Below, piece by piece: positions 1 through 8,033 of a stretch of DNA of 41,021 nucleotides (positions are counted from its first letter, which is position 1; every line of letters starts with the position of its first letter). The notes beneath the pieces are model-generated. The model worked only from the letters and a program-made list of their open reading frames with translations. It was not told the DNA's origin and searched no databases. Origin of the DNA: Microthrixaceae bacterium (GTDB taxonomy: Bacteria; Actinomycetota; Acidimicrobiia; Acidimicrobiales; Microtrichaceae); NCBI GenBank assembly GCA_019694615.1, contig JAIBBP010000189.1, positions 1-41,021 on the forward strand, in the 5' to 3' direction. The position numbers were made by a program, and so were the translations under genes.

Positions 1-670
1 AAGCTACCACCGTGGTGCCGACCGGTGCCCACATGTAGAGGAAGATCGCGTCGGCCGGCGCCTGGCGCACACATCCGTGAGAGCGTGGTGTGCCGAGTTG
101 AGCCTCCGACTGAAGGGGCTTGCCGTTGCCGCCGTAGGGGATCGTGTGAAAGCCGATGGCGAGCTTTCGTCCGCGGGCGAAACGGACCATGAACTCCATC
201 CGCGCCGACCCTGACGATGTGTAGCGGCTCTTGCTGAAGACGCGGTAGGTGCCCAGGGCGGGCATTCCGCGTCGGCCCGACACCAGATGGGTCTTGGCGA
301 CCGTGCCGTTGGCCTCGACCAGCCACACTCGTTGCGCACTGTTCGAGTAGACGATGCGGCGACCGAAACCGGAGTTCGCCGGCACCGGCGGCCCGGTGAT
401 CCAGCGGAAGAACGCGTCGAGCTGCTCGGGGGTGATCGAGGGGTCGATCCCCGGAAAGAGATCGCTGAGCGTCGGTGCCGGCGGTTGTGCCGCTGGCGCT
501 GGAGCGGGTGCCGGTTCGGCCGGTGGCGTGGTGGTTGTTGTCTCGACGGTGGTTGCCGGAGGATCGGTCTGGGCGCCGACATGGGCGTGGCTCGCGATCA
601 GCAGGGCGCCGACGATGACGGCGACGGCCACGGAGAGTCGCTGGGGGATTCGAGAAGCGGGGGAAGCCAT
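1..670 (-). CDS. L,D-transpeptidase (YkuD domain), C-terminus cut by window edge
   Basis: Open frame from ATG at 670 running off the left edge (223 codons seen, no stop). Residues about 12-34 form one hydrophobic segment (signal peptide or anchor), followed by a Thr/Pro/Ala-rich linker and then a YkuD fold. The catalytic signature is visible: His175 in IGFHTIP and Ser197-His198-Gly-Cys200 in SHGCVRQ. These enzymes make 3-3 peptidoglycan cross-links, or attach proteins, through a Cys acyl-enzyme outside the membrane. It is transcribed divergently from the TetR gene. The start is backed by a TAnnnT box ending 6 nt upstream. Family assignment is firm; the exact role in cell-wall synthesis is inferred. 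Only the last residues are missing. Confidence 0.9.
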   Translation of the reverse strand, partial: MASPASRIPQRLSVAVAVIVGALLIASHAHVGAQTDPPATTVETTTTTPPAEPAPAPAPAAQPPAPTLSDLFPGIDPSITPEQLDAFFRWITGPPVPANSGFGRRIVYSNSAQRVWLVEANGTVAKTHLVSGRRGMPALGTYRVFSKSRYTSSGSARMEFMVRFARGRKLAIGFHTIPYGGNGKPLQSEAQLGTPRSHGCVRQAPADAIFLYMWAPVGTTVVA

Positions 671-676
671 CGGGTC

Positions 677-682
677 ACGATA
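677..682 (-). promoter_or_regulatory. Candidate leaderless -10 box of the L,D-transpeptidase gene
   Basis: On the minus strand the hexamer TATCGT is followed by 6 nt (GACCCG) and then the ATG at 670. No Shine-Dalgarno sequence is present, so transcription probably begins at or next to the start codon. Confidence 0.5.
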
Positions 683-690
683 TCGACACC

Positions 691-746
691 CCCGTCCTGT
701 CCCACGAACCTTCAGAAAATCCTCCAGCTCCGCGGGACAGAACGGG
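691..746. repeat. Palindromic intergenic repeat, copy 1 (56 bp)
   Basis: Near-perfect inverted repeat: CCCGTCCTGTCCC (691-703) pairs with GGGACAGAACGGG (734-746), 12 of 13 positions. The reverse complement of the whole 56 bp aligns without gaps to the copy at 2987-3042, with about 45 of 56 identities including the loop, so the two copies share ancestry. It sits between the divergent L,D-transpeptidase and TetR genes, directly upstream of the TetR -10 box. Confidence 0.8.
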
Positions 747-751
747 CGCCC

Positions 752-757
752 TATCCT
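752..757 (+). promoter_or_regulatory. Candidate leaderless -10 box of the TetR gene
   Basis: TATCCT followed by 6 nt and the GTG start at 764. It fits the TAnnnT plus 6-7 nt arrangement of leaderless actinobacterial genes. No Shine-Dalgarno sequence is visible. Confidence 0.5.
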
Positions 758-763
758 GATCCG

Positions 764-1318
764 GTGACAACTACTCGCCGCAGGTTGACGCCAGAAGCCC
801 GCCGCGACGAGCTGCTCGACGCTGCTGCCGACCTCGCGCTCGACGCCGACGATGCCACCGCTGCGACGCTCGAACGCGTGGCGGAGAAGGCCGGGTGCAG
901 CCGCAACCTGGCCTACAAATACTTCCCGAATCAGGCTGCACTGCTGGAGGCGCTCGCGTGGCGCGAGGGCGACGCCGTTCGCGAGCGGCTGGCCGGGGTG
1001 CCGTTGGATGCTCCTTTTACGGAATGGTTCGAAGCGGTGATCGACGCGTGCCTCGACCTGGCCGAGCAGCGGGGCCGGCTTCTGCTGATGCTCTTCGACC
1101 AGTCGATGTTTCCCGGCGGGCCGAGACGTCGCTCGATCGCGGCGGGCCTGGTCGCCGAGAAGTTGATGGCAGCGGGTTTGTCGTCCGACGTTGCGACAGC
1201 GACGGCACCAATCCTCACGTCGGCGATTCTGGGGAGTGCGGGTGCCGTCGTGGGCGGCTCCGACCGGTCGCTCGTGGCAACGCAGCTGAGGAGGGTCGCG
1301 GCGGCGATCATCGACTGA
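764..1318 (+). CDS. TetR/AcrR-family transcriptional regulator
   Basis: 184 residues from GTG 764. The N-terminus carries a TetR helix-turn-helix (about residues 12-58: RRDELLDAAADLAL, then ATLERVAEKAGCSRN-LAYKYFPNQAALLEAL). The rest is a helical ligand/dimerisation domain with no recognisable ligand signature. The open frame extends upstream to 287, but that part is antisense to the L,D-transpeptidase gene and is not protein-like. The GTG start is supported by TATCCT 6 nt upstream. The gene is followed by a 44-bp palindrome and a sulfatase gene in the same direction, so the sulfatase may be its target; this is inference. Confidence 0.88.
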   Translation: MTTTRRRLTPEARRDELLDAAADLALDADDATAATLERVAEKAGCSRNLAYKYFPNQAALLEALAWREGDAVRERLAGVPLDAPFTEWFEAVIDACLDLAEQRGRLLLMLFDQSMFPGGPRRRSIAAGLVAEKLMAAGLSSDVATATAPILTSAILGSAGAVVGGSDRSLVATQLRRVAAAIID

Positions 1319-1357
1319 CGCCCGGCCGACCAGCGCTTGCAATCTGGCGTCTCGTCG

Positions 1358-1401
1358 TTATTGTATCGATATCCACTAGATAGTGGATATCGATACAATA
1401 A
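1358..1401. promoter_or_regulatory. 44-bp perfect palindrome in the sulfatase promoter, candidate operator
   Basis: Two perfect 21-nt arms (1358-1378 and 1381-1401) flank a GA centre (1379-1380). The half-site contains TTGTATCGATATCCAC, and each arm has a nested TATCGATA palindrome. It is AT-rich in a GC-rich neighbourhood. The right arm ends with TACAAT (1394-1399), a good -10 hexamer, and overlaps the first bases of the AAGGAG ribosome-binding site (1400-1405) for the ATG at 1410. Binding here would block the promoter. In RNA the same sequence would fold into a hairpin against the ribosome site. The upstream TetR protein is the obvious candidate binder. Confidence 0.7.
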
Positions 1402-1409
1402 GGAGCGAC

Positions 1410-2969
1410 ATGGGACGACGACATCTCGCATTCGCCATCGCGGCGACTGCCCTCCTCGCTGGCTGTGTCCCACCAGGGGCCAATCCGCCCGGTCCGCCCG
1501 CCCCTCCGCCTCCTCCAGTGGGTCCTGACCTGCCAGCGGATCGACCCAACATCGTGATGGTGCTCGTCGACGACCTCGACGCGACGACCACGCCCTACTG
1601 GGATGCGATGCCCCGAACCAAGGAACTCATCGCCGACCGTGGACTGGTGTTCGACAACGCGTATTCTCCGACGCCGATTTGCTGTCCGGCCCGTGCGACC
1701 ATCCTCACCGGCCAGTACGGCCACAACACCGACGTGTTGACCAACAGCGGTGAGCACGGCGGGTGGGAGTCGTTTGTCGACGAGGGCGGCGAGGCGAAGG
1801 CCTTCCCGGTCCTGCTCGAGAACGCCGGCTACAACACGATGCTCGTCGGCAAGTACCTCAATGGGTATGAGGCGGAGCCGACCCACATCCCACCCGGATG
1901 GACGGAGTGGTACGGCGGCACTGACAACCTGCTGTACGCAGGGTACGGATACACACTCAACGAGAACGGGACGCTCGTGAAGTACGGAACCGCTCCCGAG
2001 GACTATGCCACCGACGTCATCGCGGCGAAGACGATGGACTTCGTTCACCGGGCAGAGGCGAACGACGGTCAGCCGTTCTTCACGTACGTCGCTCCAACGG
2101 CACCGCATCTTCCATTGAAGGCGCCACCCCGCTATGCGAACCACGAGTGGACCGATGACGTCGCTCCCCGCACGCCGAACTGGTACGAGAGCGACGTCAG
2201 CGACAAGAGCGCCTGGCTCGCGCAGTCGACGGTCAGCCACGACGCGACCCGCGACTTCAACGACACCGATCACCGCAACCGGATGGGCTCGCTCCTGGCC
2301 GTCGACGACCTCGTTTCGGGTCTGGTCGAGACCCTCGAATCACATGGTGAACTCGACAACACGGTCCTGATGTTCGTCTCCGACAACGGATACAACCTCG
2401 GCTCCCACAAGCTGATCCACAAGATGGCGCCGTACGAGGAGTCGGTGCGGGTTCCGCTGGTGATGGCCGGGCCGGGCGTTCGCACCGGACACGAGTCGCG
2501 CATGGTGATCCATCCCGACCTCGCGCCGACGATCCTCGATCTGGCAGGTGTCGAGTCGCCTGACTACGTCGACGGTGTCTCGCTCACGCCGTTGATGGGC
2601 GATGAACCGCCGACGACCTGGCGCTCGGAGTTCGTGGGGCAGTATCTCGGCGGCGCCGCTGGCGACAGCATCGGCGCCGAGCTTCCGCCGGGCCTCGAGT
2701 TCTGGCTTCTCGTGATGCTGTTGGGCCAGGAGATCCCGACGTACACGTCGATCCGTACCGAGCAGCATCTCTACGTCGAATGGGACCAGTCGCCGATCGG
2801 CCTCGATCCCGGTGTGGAGTTGTACGACATGGAAGCTGACCCCTATCAGCTGACGAATCTCCTCGCGACGCCAACGGGCGCCGCGGAGAACGCGGCGCTC
2901 GTCGCGGACCTCCGCGAGCGCATGAATCGGCTGGCTGCCTGCGCCGGCGTCACCTGCCGGGTGACGTGA
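1410..2969 (+). CDS. Type I sulfatase, predicted lipoprotein
   Basis: 519 residues from ATG 1410, which has AAGGAG just upstream; the earlier in-frame GTG at 1383 lies inside the palindrome and is rejected. The N-terminus is a lipoprotein signal with lipobox LAGC (Cys19), followed by a Pro-rich linker to about residue 40. The sulfatase fold then shows the metal-binding Asp54-Asp55 in VLVDDLD and the formylglycine motif C-C-P-A-R at 91-95, where Cys91 is converted to formylglycine, followed by ATILTGQ. Histidine motifs APTAPHLPLK and SDNGYNLGSHKLIHKM support alkaline-phosphatase-superfamily chemistry. The likely reaction is hydrolysis of sulfate esters from carbohydrate at the outer membrane face. 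The substrate is unknown and no formylglycine-generating enzyme is in the window. Confidence 0.92.
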   Translation: MGRRHLAFAIAATALLAGCVPPGANPPGPPAPPPPPVGPDLPADRPNIVMVLVDDLDATTTPYWDAMPRTKELIADRGLVFDNAYSPTPICCPARATILTGQYGHNTDVLTNSGEHGGWESFVDEGGEAKAFPVLLENAGYNTMLVGKYLNGYEAEPTHIPPGWTEWYGGTDNLLYAGYGYTLNENGTLVKYGTAPEDYATDVIAAKTMDFVHRAEANDGQPFFTYVAPTAPHLPLKAPPRYANHEWTDDVAPRTPNWYESDVSDKSAWLAQSTVSHDATRDFNDTDHRNRMGSLLAVDDLVSGLVETLESHGELDNTVLMFVSDNGYNLGSHKLIHKMAPYEESVRVPLVMAGPGVRTGHESRMVIHPDLAPTILDLAGVESPDYVDGVSLTPLMGDEPPTTWRSEFVGQYLGGAAGDSIGAELPPGLEFWLLVMLLGQEIPTYTSIRTEQHLYVEWDQSPIGLDPGVELYDMEADPYQLTNLLATPTGAAENAALVADLRERMNRLAACAGVTCRVT

Positions 2970-2986
2970 TCGCTCCTCGCTCCTCA

Positions 2987-3042
2987 CCCGTTCTGTCCCG
3001 CGTCTGTAGAGGAAATCCTGAAGATTCGCGGGACAGAACGGG
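2987..3042. repeat. Palindromic intergenic repeat, copy 2 (56 bp)
   Basis: Perfect 16-bp arms CCCGTTCTGTCCCGCG (2987-3002) and CGCGGGACAGAACGGG (3027-3042) flank a 24-nt loop. It lies in the convergent gap between the sulfatase and DUF445 genes, where a bidirectional terminator would be useful, but there is no U-tract. It aligns over its full length to the reverse complement of the copy at 691-746. Confidence 0.85.
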
Positions 3043-3053
3043 CGTCGGCCTGA

Positions 3054-4319
3054 TCAGCCGATCAGCTGACTCGCCGTGTAGATCACCAGACCGGCGAGTC
3101 CTCCGACCACCGATCCGTTGACTCGGATGATCTGGAGGTCTCGGCCCAACAGCAGTTCGACCCGTGTGGAGGTCTCCGTCGCGTCCCACCGTTGCACCGT
3201 GGTTTCGACGAAGTGAGCGACTTCGGTTCCGTACCGCTCAGCCATGGTCGTCACGATGTCGCTCGCCGCTCGGTCAACCCGGGCCTTCAGCCCAGCGTCG
3301 TGAGCCAGCGCGTGGGCGAGCGCTCTGGCGCCGTGGGTCAGGCGTGCACGGAGAGCGGACTCGGGGTCGTTGGCCTGCTCGACGATCGAGTCCTGAAGGT
3401 CCGCCCACACCTCGAGTGCCCACTCCCGGAGGGCCGGGTGGGTGAGCAGGTCGTCCTTGAGTTGATTGGCACGGGCCGCAAGTTCAGGCGACTCCCGAAG
3501 CCGGACCGCGAACTCTCGGACCTTTGTGTCGAAGTGGCGGCGCACCTCGTGGTGGGGATTGCGTCGGATCTCGGCGACGAAGGTGTTGATGCCGCTGTAG
3601 ATCTTGTCGAACACCTTCTCGTCGACGGTCTCGGGCACCCACCACGGCGACTCCTGTTCGAAGCGGGCCCGAAGCACTGGCCGCTGCTCGGCGAGCATGT
3701 CGGCGAGGCCTTTCAGGGTGGCGTCGAGCAGCTGATGGTGGCGTCCGTCCTCGGTGGCGAGATCGAGGATCTGCCCGGCTATCGGGGCGACGTCGACGTT
3801 GCCGAGGCGTCCCAGCAGGCCGGTGCTGATGAAGTCACCGACTTCGTCGTCGTCGAGCAGCGCCATGATCGTCGACGCCAGCGATCCGGCCTTCTCTGCG
3901 GCCAGTTCGGCGTTGCCGGGCTCGTTGAGCCACTCAGCGAGGCGTTCGCTGACGCTGAACGACGCCAGGCGATCGGCGAGTACGTCGGGCGCGAGAAAGC
4001 TCGTCTGCACGAAGCTTCCGAACGTTCGCCCGAGCTGGTCCTTGCGGTTGGGGAGGATGGCGGTGTGGGGGATCGGGATGCCGAGGGGATGGCGGAACAG
4101 CGCGGTGACGGCGAACCAGTCGGCGATACCGCCGACCATCGCCGCCTCTGCCGTTGCCCGCAGGTAACCCCACGCGTTCGACGACCTGGACTCCAACAGG
4201 TGCGCCACGACGAAGACCAGCGTTGACGCGATCAGCACGAGCGTCGCTGTGCGCTTCATCCGCCTGATGTCGTCCAGACGCCCGAGATCGTCGGGGGTGA
4301 GCTCGAACGACCGTGCCAT
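3054..4319 (-). CDS. DUF445 family membrane protein
   Basis: 421 residues. Begins with a transmembrane segment (about residues 23-43), then the conserved DUF445 stretch AEAAMVGGIADWFAVTALFRHPLGIPIPHTA and NRKDQLGRTFGSFV. A long helical region without membrane segments follows, and a second hydrophobic helix closes the protein (about 402-421, VVGGLAGLVIYTASQLIG). The function of DUF445 proteins (YjiN type) is not established. It is divergent from the ygfZ-like gene with only 30 bp between start codons, so the two promoters must overlap. Confidence 0.88.
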   Translation of the reverse strand: MARSFELTPDDLGRLDDIRRMKRTATLVLIASTLVFVVAHLLESRSSNAWGYLRATAEAAMVGGIADWFAVTALFRHPLGIPIPHTAILPNRKDQLGRTFGSFVQTSFLAPDVLADRLASFSVSERLAEWLNEPGNAELAAEKAGSLASTIMALLDDDEVGDFISTGLLGRLGNVDVAPIAGQILDLATEDGRHHQLLDATLKGLADMLAEQRPVLRARFEQESPWWVPETVDEKVFDKIYSGINTFVAEIRRNPHHEVRRHFDTKVREFAVRLRESPELAARANQLKDDLLTHPALREWALEVWADLQDSIVEQANDPESALRARLTHGARALAHALAHDAGLKARVDRAASDIVTTMAERYGTEVAHFVETTVQRWDATETSTRVELLLGRDLQIIRVNGSVVGGLAGLVIYTASQLIG

Positions 4320-4349
4320 GGCACGGCGAGCCTATGGGAGACTCGCGCG

Positions 4350-5192
4350 GTGGAAGATTCTTCTGAGGGAGATGCGGTCGGTGCTTGGTTCGATCGTGAC
4401 GTGATCCGGGCGGCCGGCCCCGATGCGGCGCGGTTCCTCCAAGGCCAGCTCAGCCAGGACGTCGAAGGGCTGCGGTCAGGGGTCGCTGCTTGGTCTCTCC
4501 TGTTGGATCCCTCGGGCAAGCTGGTCGCCTGGGTGCGGGTTCTGCGGGTCGGCGAGGAGGAGTTCCTCATCGACTGCGATGCCGGCTGGGCCGAGACCGT
4601 CCTTGCCCGCTTGGAGCGGTTCAAGATTCGGGTGAGCTGCGACTTCGAGATCCTGGCCGGCCGGCGCATGCTGTCGGTCCGTGGCGTCGACATCGCCGAT
4701 GCGAACGCCGGTCCCGACGGGTTCGTGCTGCCGGCCGTCGGGACCACGATCGGTGTCGTCGGCTACGACGTCGTCGGGACGGATCCGATCGCTCCCGACG
4801 GTCTCACGATCGACGCCGATGCCGTCGAAGCACAGCGCATCGTTCGTGGAGTGCCGGCGATGGGGGCCGAGCTGGACGACACGGTGATCCCGGCGGAGAT
4901 GGGTGCGTGGTTCGTCGAGGAGTCGGTGAGTTGGACGAAGGGCTGCTACACGGGCCAGGAGCTCGTCGCCCGCGTCGATTCGCGTGGCTCCAACACACCC
5001 CGTCGCCTTCGCTCCGTCGCGCTGACAGCCCCGGCACGGCCGGGCGATGAGTTGGTCGACGCAGGCGGCAAGGCCGTGGGCGAAGTCACCAGCGTGTTCG
5101 GCACCGACGCGTTGGCACGGGTGGCTCGCTCGGTCGTACCGCCGGAATCGGTCACCGTGGCCGGACATCCCGCCGAGGTCCGCGAAATCTGA
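4350..5192 (+). CDS. ygfZ: YgfZ/GcvT-like folate-binding protein
   Basis: 280 residues from GTG 4350. The family hallmark KGCYTGQE is present at about 197-204 (Cys199), with the N-terminal DAARFLQGQLSQDV typical of YgfZ and a C-terminal barrel-like segment from about 215. YgfZ proteins bind tetrahydrofolate and support assembly or repair of certain Fe-S enzymes; they resemble the glycine-cleavage T protein but do not catalyse that reaction. The gene is monocistronic between a divergent DUF445 gene and a convergent histidine kinase. Family call firm, precise client enzymes unknown. Confidence 0.9.
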   Translation: MEDSSEGDAVGAWFDRDVIRAAGPDAARFLQGQLSQDVEGLRSGVAAWSLLLDPSGKLVAWVRVLRVGEEEFLIDCDAGWAETVLARLERFKIRVSCDFEILAGRRMLSVRGVDIADANAGPDGFVLPAVGTTIGVVGYDVVGTDPIAPDGLTIDADAVEAQRIVRGVPAMGAELDDTVIPAEMGAWFVEESVSWTKGCYTGQELVARVDSRGSNTPRRLRSVALTAPARPGDELVDAGGKAVGEVTSVFGTDALARVARSVVPPESVTVAGHPAEVREI

Positions 5193-5207
5193 CGCCTCCG
5201 CCGAGCT

Positions 5208-6572
5208 TCATGAGGTGGCGACGGTTGGAAGCCACACGGTGAATGTCGTGCCAGTCCCCGCCACGGACGCGACGGCGACCGTTCCGCCCATTCCCTCGAC
5301 GAGTTCCTTCACGATCGCCAGCCCGAGGCCCGAACCGGACTCGCGTACGTCCACCTGGTTCTGCGCCTGATAGAGCCGTTCGAAGACGTGGGGGAGGTCG
5401 GCTGCGTCGATCCCGGGCCCGTCGTCGGCGACGTCGATCGCCACACCCGCAACGCCGTCTCGTGGCAGCGAGCGCGTGCGGATCCACACGGCGGATCGGG
5501 CGAACCTGAGCGAGTTCGACGTGAGGTTGCCGATCACCTGGGTCAGGCGGTCGCTGTCGGTGTGCAGGAGGGGATCGAACCCGGCGTCAACGCGGACTCC
5601 GAGGTCGCTGGACGAGGCCTCGGGTGCCAGACGCGCGACGGCGGCGTCGATGACAGGGCTGAGTCGTATCTCCTCGAGGCGGAACCCGAACTGGCGGGCA
5701 TCGAGTTTCGCCAGATCGAGCAGGTCGGCGACCAGTCGCTCCAGGCGCTGGGACTCCGACTCGATGACCCGTGCCGCCGCCCTCGGGTCGCCGACGCCGT
5801 CGGAGATCGCCTCGGCGTAGCCGCGGATCGATGTGAGCGGAGTGCGGAGGTCGTGTGACACGGACATGAGGAACTGATGCTCCAACGATCGCGAGCGTTC
5901 CAGCTCCGAGGCCATCGAGTTGACCGCGTCGGCGAGGTCGTAGAGGTCGTCGCCGGGCTCGCCCCGTTCGGGCACGCGGGCGGTCAGATCGCCGCCGGCG
6001 ATCCGAGCTGTCACCTCGCCCGCCTCGCGCAACGGCCTGGCCAGCCTTCGGCCTAACAGCAAGGCGACGACGATGCCGAGCAGGAGCGCGACGGCGGCAC
6101 TGAAGGTCAACCATCGGAGCGCCGGGCCGACAACCGCCTCTCGCGTGTCCGTGACGACGGCCACGGTGGTCGACCCGTTCGGATTCATCCGCGCCGCCGC
6201 GGCCCAGAGTCGATTGCCGCGGTAGCCGCTGATCGTTTCACCGCGCTGCATGGCGTCGATGTCGAGTTCCCCAGCGGGGATCCACGTCGGCGGGGTGCCG
6301 ACCATCTGGCCGGCCGGGGTGATGCGGAGCTGGGTCACCCCGCTCAGGCCCATCACCCTGATGAGCTTCTGTTGGGTCTCGGCGGCGGCCGCTCCGGCGC
6401 GGTTCGGGTTGAGGTTGGGCACGAGGTCGGCGATGGCATCGGCGCGTCGTTCGAGGTCGGCGATCTCCCTCGTTCGACCCGCAAGGCGCGAGGCGCTGAT
6501 GGTGCCGACCCCGGCGAGCAGCATCGTGCCCATGACCACGGCGACGATGGCGACGGCGATGCGCCGGCTCAT
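5208..6572 (-). CDS. Membrane sensor histidine kinase (HAMP-HisKA-HATPase)
   Basis: 454 residues. Transmembrane helices at about 5-27 and 152-174 enclose an extracytoplasmic sensor region of about 120 residues with no named domain recognised. A HAMP linker (about 174-226) is followed by the dimerisation/phosphoacceptor helix SVSHDLRTPLTSIRGY with His240. The ATPase domain has the N box (around Asn349-Asn353), DDGPGID and GSGLGLA (about 413-419). It is the second gene of a pair with the OmpR-type regulator at 6657-7352; a 50-bp palindrome separates the two. The signal sensed is unknown. Confidence 0.93.
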   Translation of the reverse strand: MSRRIAVAIVAVVMGTMLLAGVGTISASRLAGRTREIADLERRADAIADLVPNLNPNRAGAAAAETQQKLIRVMGLSGVTQLRITPAGQMVGTPPTWIPAGELDIDAMQRGETISGYRGNRLWAAAARMNPNGSTTVAVVTDTREAVVGPALRWLTFSAAVALLLGIVVALLLGRRLARPLREAGEVTARIAGGDLTARVPERGEPGDDLYDLADAVNSMASELERSRSLEHQFLMSVSHDLRTPLTSIRGYAEAISDGVGDPRAAARVIESESQRLERLVADLLDLAKLDARQFGFRLEEIRLSPVIDAAVARLAPEASSSDLGVRVDAGFDPLLHTDSDRLTQVIGNLTSNSLRFARSAVWIRTRSLPRDGVAGVAIDVADDGPGIDAADLPHVFERLYQAQNQVDVRESGSGLGLAIVKELVEGMGGTVAVASVAGTGTTFTVWLPTVATS

Positions 6573-6592
6573 GGCCCGACCCCCGCGAACCC

Positions 6593-6642
6593 GTTCTGTT
6601 GTACAAAGCGCGCGCCCAGGCGCGCGCTTTGTACAACAGAAC
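6593..6642. repeat. Palindromic intergenic repeat, copy 3 (50 bp)
   Basis: Perfect 24-bp arms (6593-6616 and 6619-6642) around a 2-nt CA loop. The outer part is GTTCTGTTGTACAAAGCG and the inner part is alternating GC. It shares the GTTCTGT/ACAGAAC ends with the other copies, but its interior is different. It lies between the response-regulator and kinase genes of one operon, so as RNA it could attenuate or stabilise and change the regulator-to-kinase ratio. Confidence 0.85.
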
Positions 6643-6656
6643 CGGTTGGGGGGCGG

Positions 6657-7352
6657 TCACCCGAGGCGGTAGCCAATGCCCCACACCGTGTCCAAGGGGA
6701 GTCCGTCGCCGAGCTTCTTGCGGAGCTGACGAACGTGGACGTCGACGGTTCGGTCGTCGCCGATCCAGCCGTCGCCCCACACCGAATCGAGGAGTTGACG
6801 GCGGGTGAGCGCGAGCCCCTGGTTGTTGGCGAGGTGCGCGAGCAGGTCGAACTCTCTCGTCGCGAGTGCGACCGGGTGCCCGTCGACGCGGGCCTCGCGG
6901 CGACCGAGGTCGACGTCGATGCCGCCGATGACGATTGTGGCCGGTCCGGCGGAGGGAGGCGGCCCGCCGGTTCGCCGAAGGATCGCCTTCACCCGGGCCA
7001 CGATCTCACGAGGCGAGAACGGCTTGGTTACATAGTCGTCGGCACCCATCTCCAACCCCAGTACCCGGTCGATCTCGGCGTCGCGGGCGGTGAGCATCAA
7101 CACGGCGACCTCGGTGTCGGCGGCCCGGAGTCGCCGGCAGACCTCGAGGCCGTCGATCGCTCCGGGTAGGCCGACGTCCAGGATGACGAGGCGGGGAGAA
7201 CGATCGCGTACCGCCGCCAGGCCGCTCTCGCCGTCGGGACACAGGTACACGCGGTACCCGGCCTCGCGAAGGTAGAGGTTGAGGAGGTCGGCGATGTTGG
7301 GGTCGTCCTCGACGACGACGATGGTCGTGGAGTCGTGCGCCGTATCGGTCAT
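6657..7352 (-). CDS. OmpR/PhoB-type response regulator
   Basis: 231 residues from ATG 7352 (MTDTAHDSTTIVVVEDD). The receiver domain spans about 10-123, with the acidic pair in VVVEDD, phosphoacceptor Asp59 in LVILDVGLPG and Lys110 in DDYVTKPF. A winged-helix DNA-binding domain follows (about 138-231), with the typical end DVHVRQLRKKLGD and TVWGIGYRLG. The open frame continues upstream to 7523, but that part overlaps the divergent J-domain gene. It is the partner of the kinase at 5208-6572. Target genes cannot be told from the sequence. Confidence 0.94.
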   Translation of the reverse strand: MTDTAHDSTTIVVVEDDPNIADLLNLYLREAGYRVYLCPDGESGLAAVRDRSPRLVILDVGLPGAIDGLEVCRRLRAADTEVAVLMLTARDAEIDRVLGLEMGADDYVTKPFSPREIVARVKAILRRTGGPPPSAGPATIVIGGIDVDLGRREARVDGHPVALATREFDLLAHLANNQGLALTRRQLLDSVWGDGWIGDDRTVDVHVRQLRKKLGDGLPLDTVWGIGYRLG

Positions 7353-7373
7353 GGACCATTGATACCCGCGTCG

Positions 7374-7379
7374 TAGCAT
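7374..7379 (+). promoter_or_regulatory. Candidate leaderless -10 box of the J-domain gene
   Basis: TAGCAT followed by 7 nt and GTG at 7387. If used, the upstream ATG at 7378 would lie inside the -10 box and could not be the start. Confidence 0.4.
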
Positions 7380-7386
7380 GACGTCG

Positions 7387-8001
7387 GTGACCCTGTACGA
7401 CGTTCTCGGTGTTCGGCCGACGGCCACGACCGCGGAGATCCGTGCCGCATACCTCGTCTCGGCGAGAAGCGCGCACCCCGATGTCGCCGGTGCCGGCGGC
7501 GAGGACCGGATGCGTGACGTCAACGCGGCCTGGTCGGTGCTGGGTGACGACGAGGCACGCCGGCTCTACGACCTCACGCTGACTGCGCCGGGACCGGGCT
7601 CGACCGCCGGCGCGGCCTCGCCGTCCAACCCGTCGCCGTCCAGACCCTCGCCGTCGACATCGAAAGTCAGCAGACCACAGGATCGTCCGTTCGTGCCGTA
7701 TCACGCGGTCGACGAGGACGACGACGACGAGTGGCGGTACGCAGACGACACGACCGATCCTGCGACGGCCCCGGGGGCGGGCCTTCAGTTCACGCCGATC
7801 CTGACGGTGCTCGGCGGTGTGCTGCTCCTCATCGCTGGCCTCGTGTTGCGAGCGGCGCCCATCGCAGCGGTTGGCGGCGTCGTGATCCTGCTGGGTCTGG
7901 TCGCGTTCCTGCTCGTCCCGCTCGCGGTGATGGCGAAGGCGAGCGCGGCAGAGCAGCGCCGCGAGCGCGAGCGCGGACCGAAATCACAATCCGGTCGCTG
8001 A
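7387..8001 (+). CDS. J-domain (DnaJ-like) membrane protein
   Basis: 204 residues from GTG 7387 (207 if ATG 7378 is used). The N-terminal J domain (about 1-62) has the canonical VTLYDVLGV start and the HPD tripeptide at 30-32, so it should stimulate an Hsp70 ATPase. A Ser/Pro-rich linker and an acidic patch (DEDDDDEW) follow. Two hydrophobic helices lie at about 138-182, then a charged Lys/Arg/Glu tail. It would present its J domain in the cytoplasm from the membrane. It is immediately upstream of trpC with a 32-bp gap, but a functional link to tryptophan synthesis is not implied. Confidence 0.85.
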   Translation: MTLYDVLGVRPTATTAEIRAAYLVSARSAHPDVAGAGGEDRMRDVNAAWSVLGDDEARRLYDLTLTAPGPGSTAGAASPSNPSPSRPSPSTSKVSRPQDRPFVPYHAVDEDDDDEWRYADDTTDPATAPGAGLQFTPILTVLGGVLLLIAGLVLRAAPIAAVGGVVILLGLVAFLLVPLAVMAKASAAEQRRERERGPKSQSGR

Positions 8002-8033
8002 TTCGACGATTGACCCGATACCGTCGCACCCCG

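Noticed and set aside
4-582. 192-residue Arg/Ser/Pro-rich minus-strand frame
   Set aside because: It is a shadow of the L,D-transpeptidase gene in another frame; the true frame has the YkuD catalytic motif and runs off the window edge.
287-763. N-terminal extension of the TetR frame
   Set aside because: It is antisense to the L,D-transpeptidase gene; the start at 764 has its own -10 box and begins the TetR domain.
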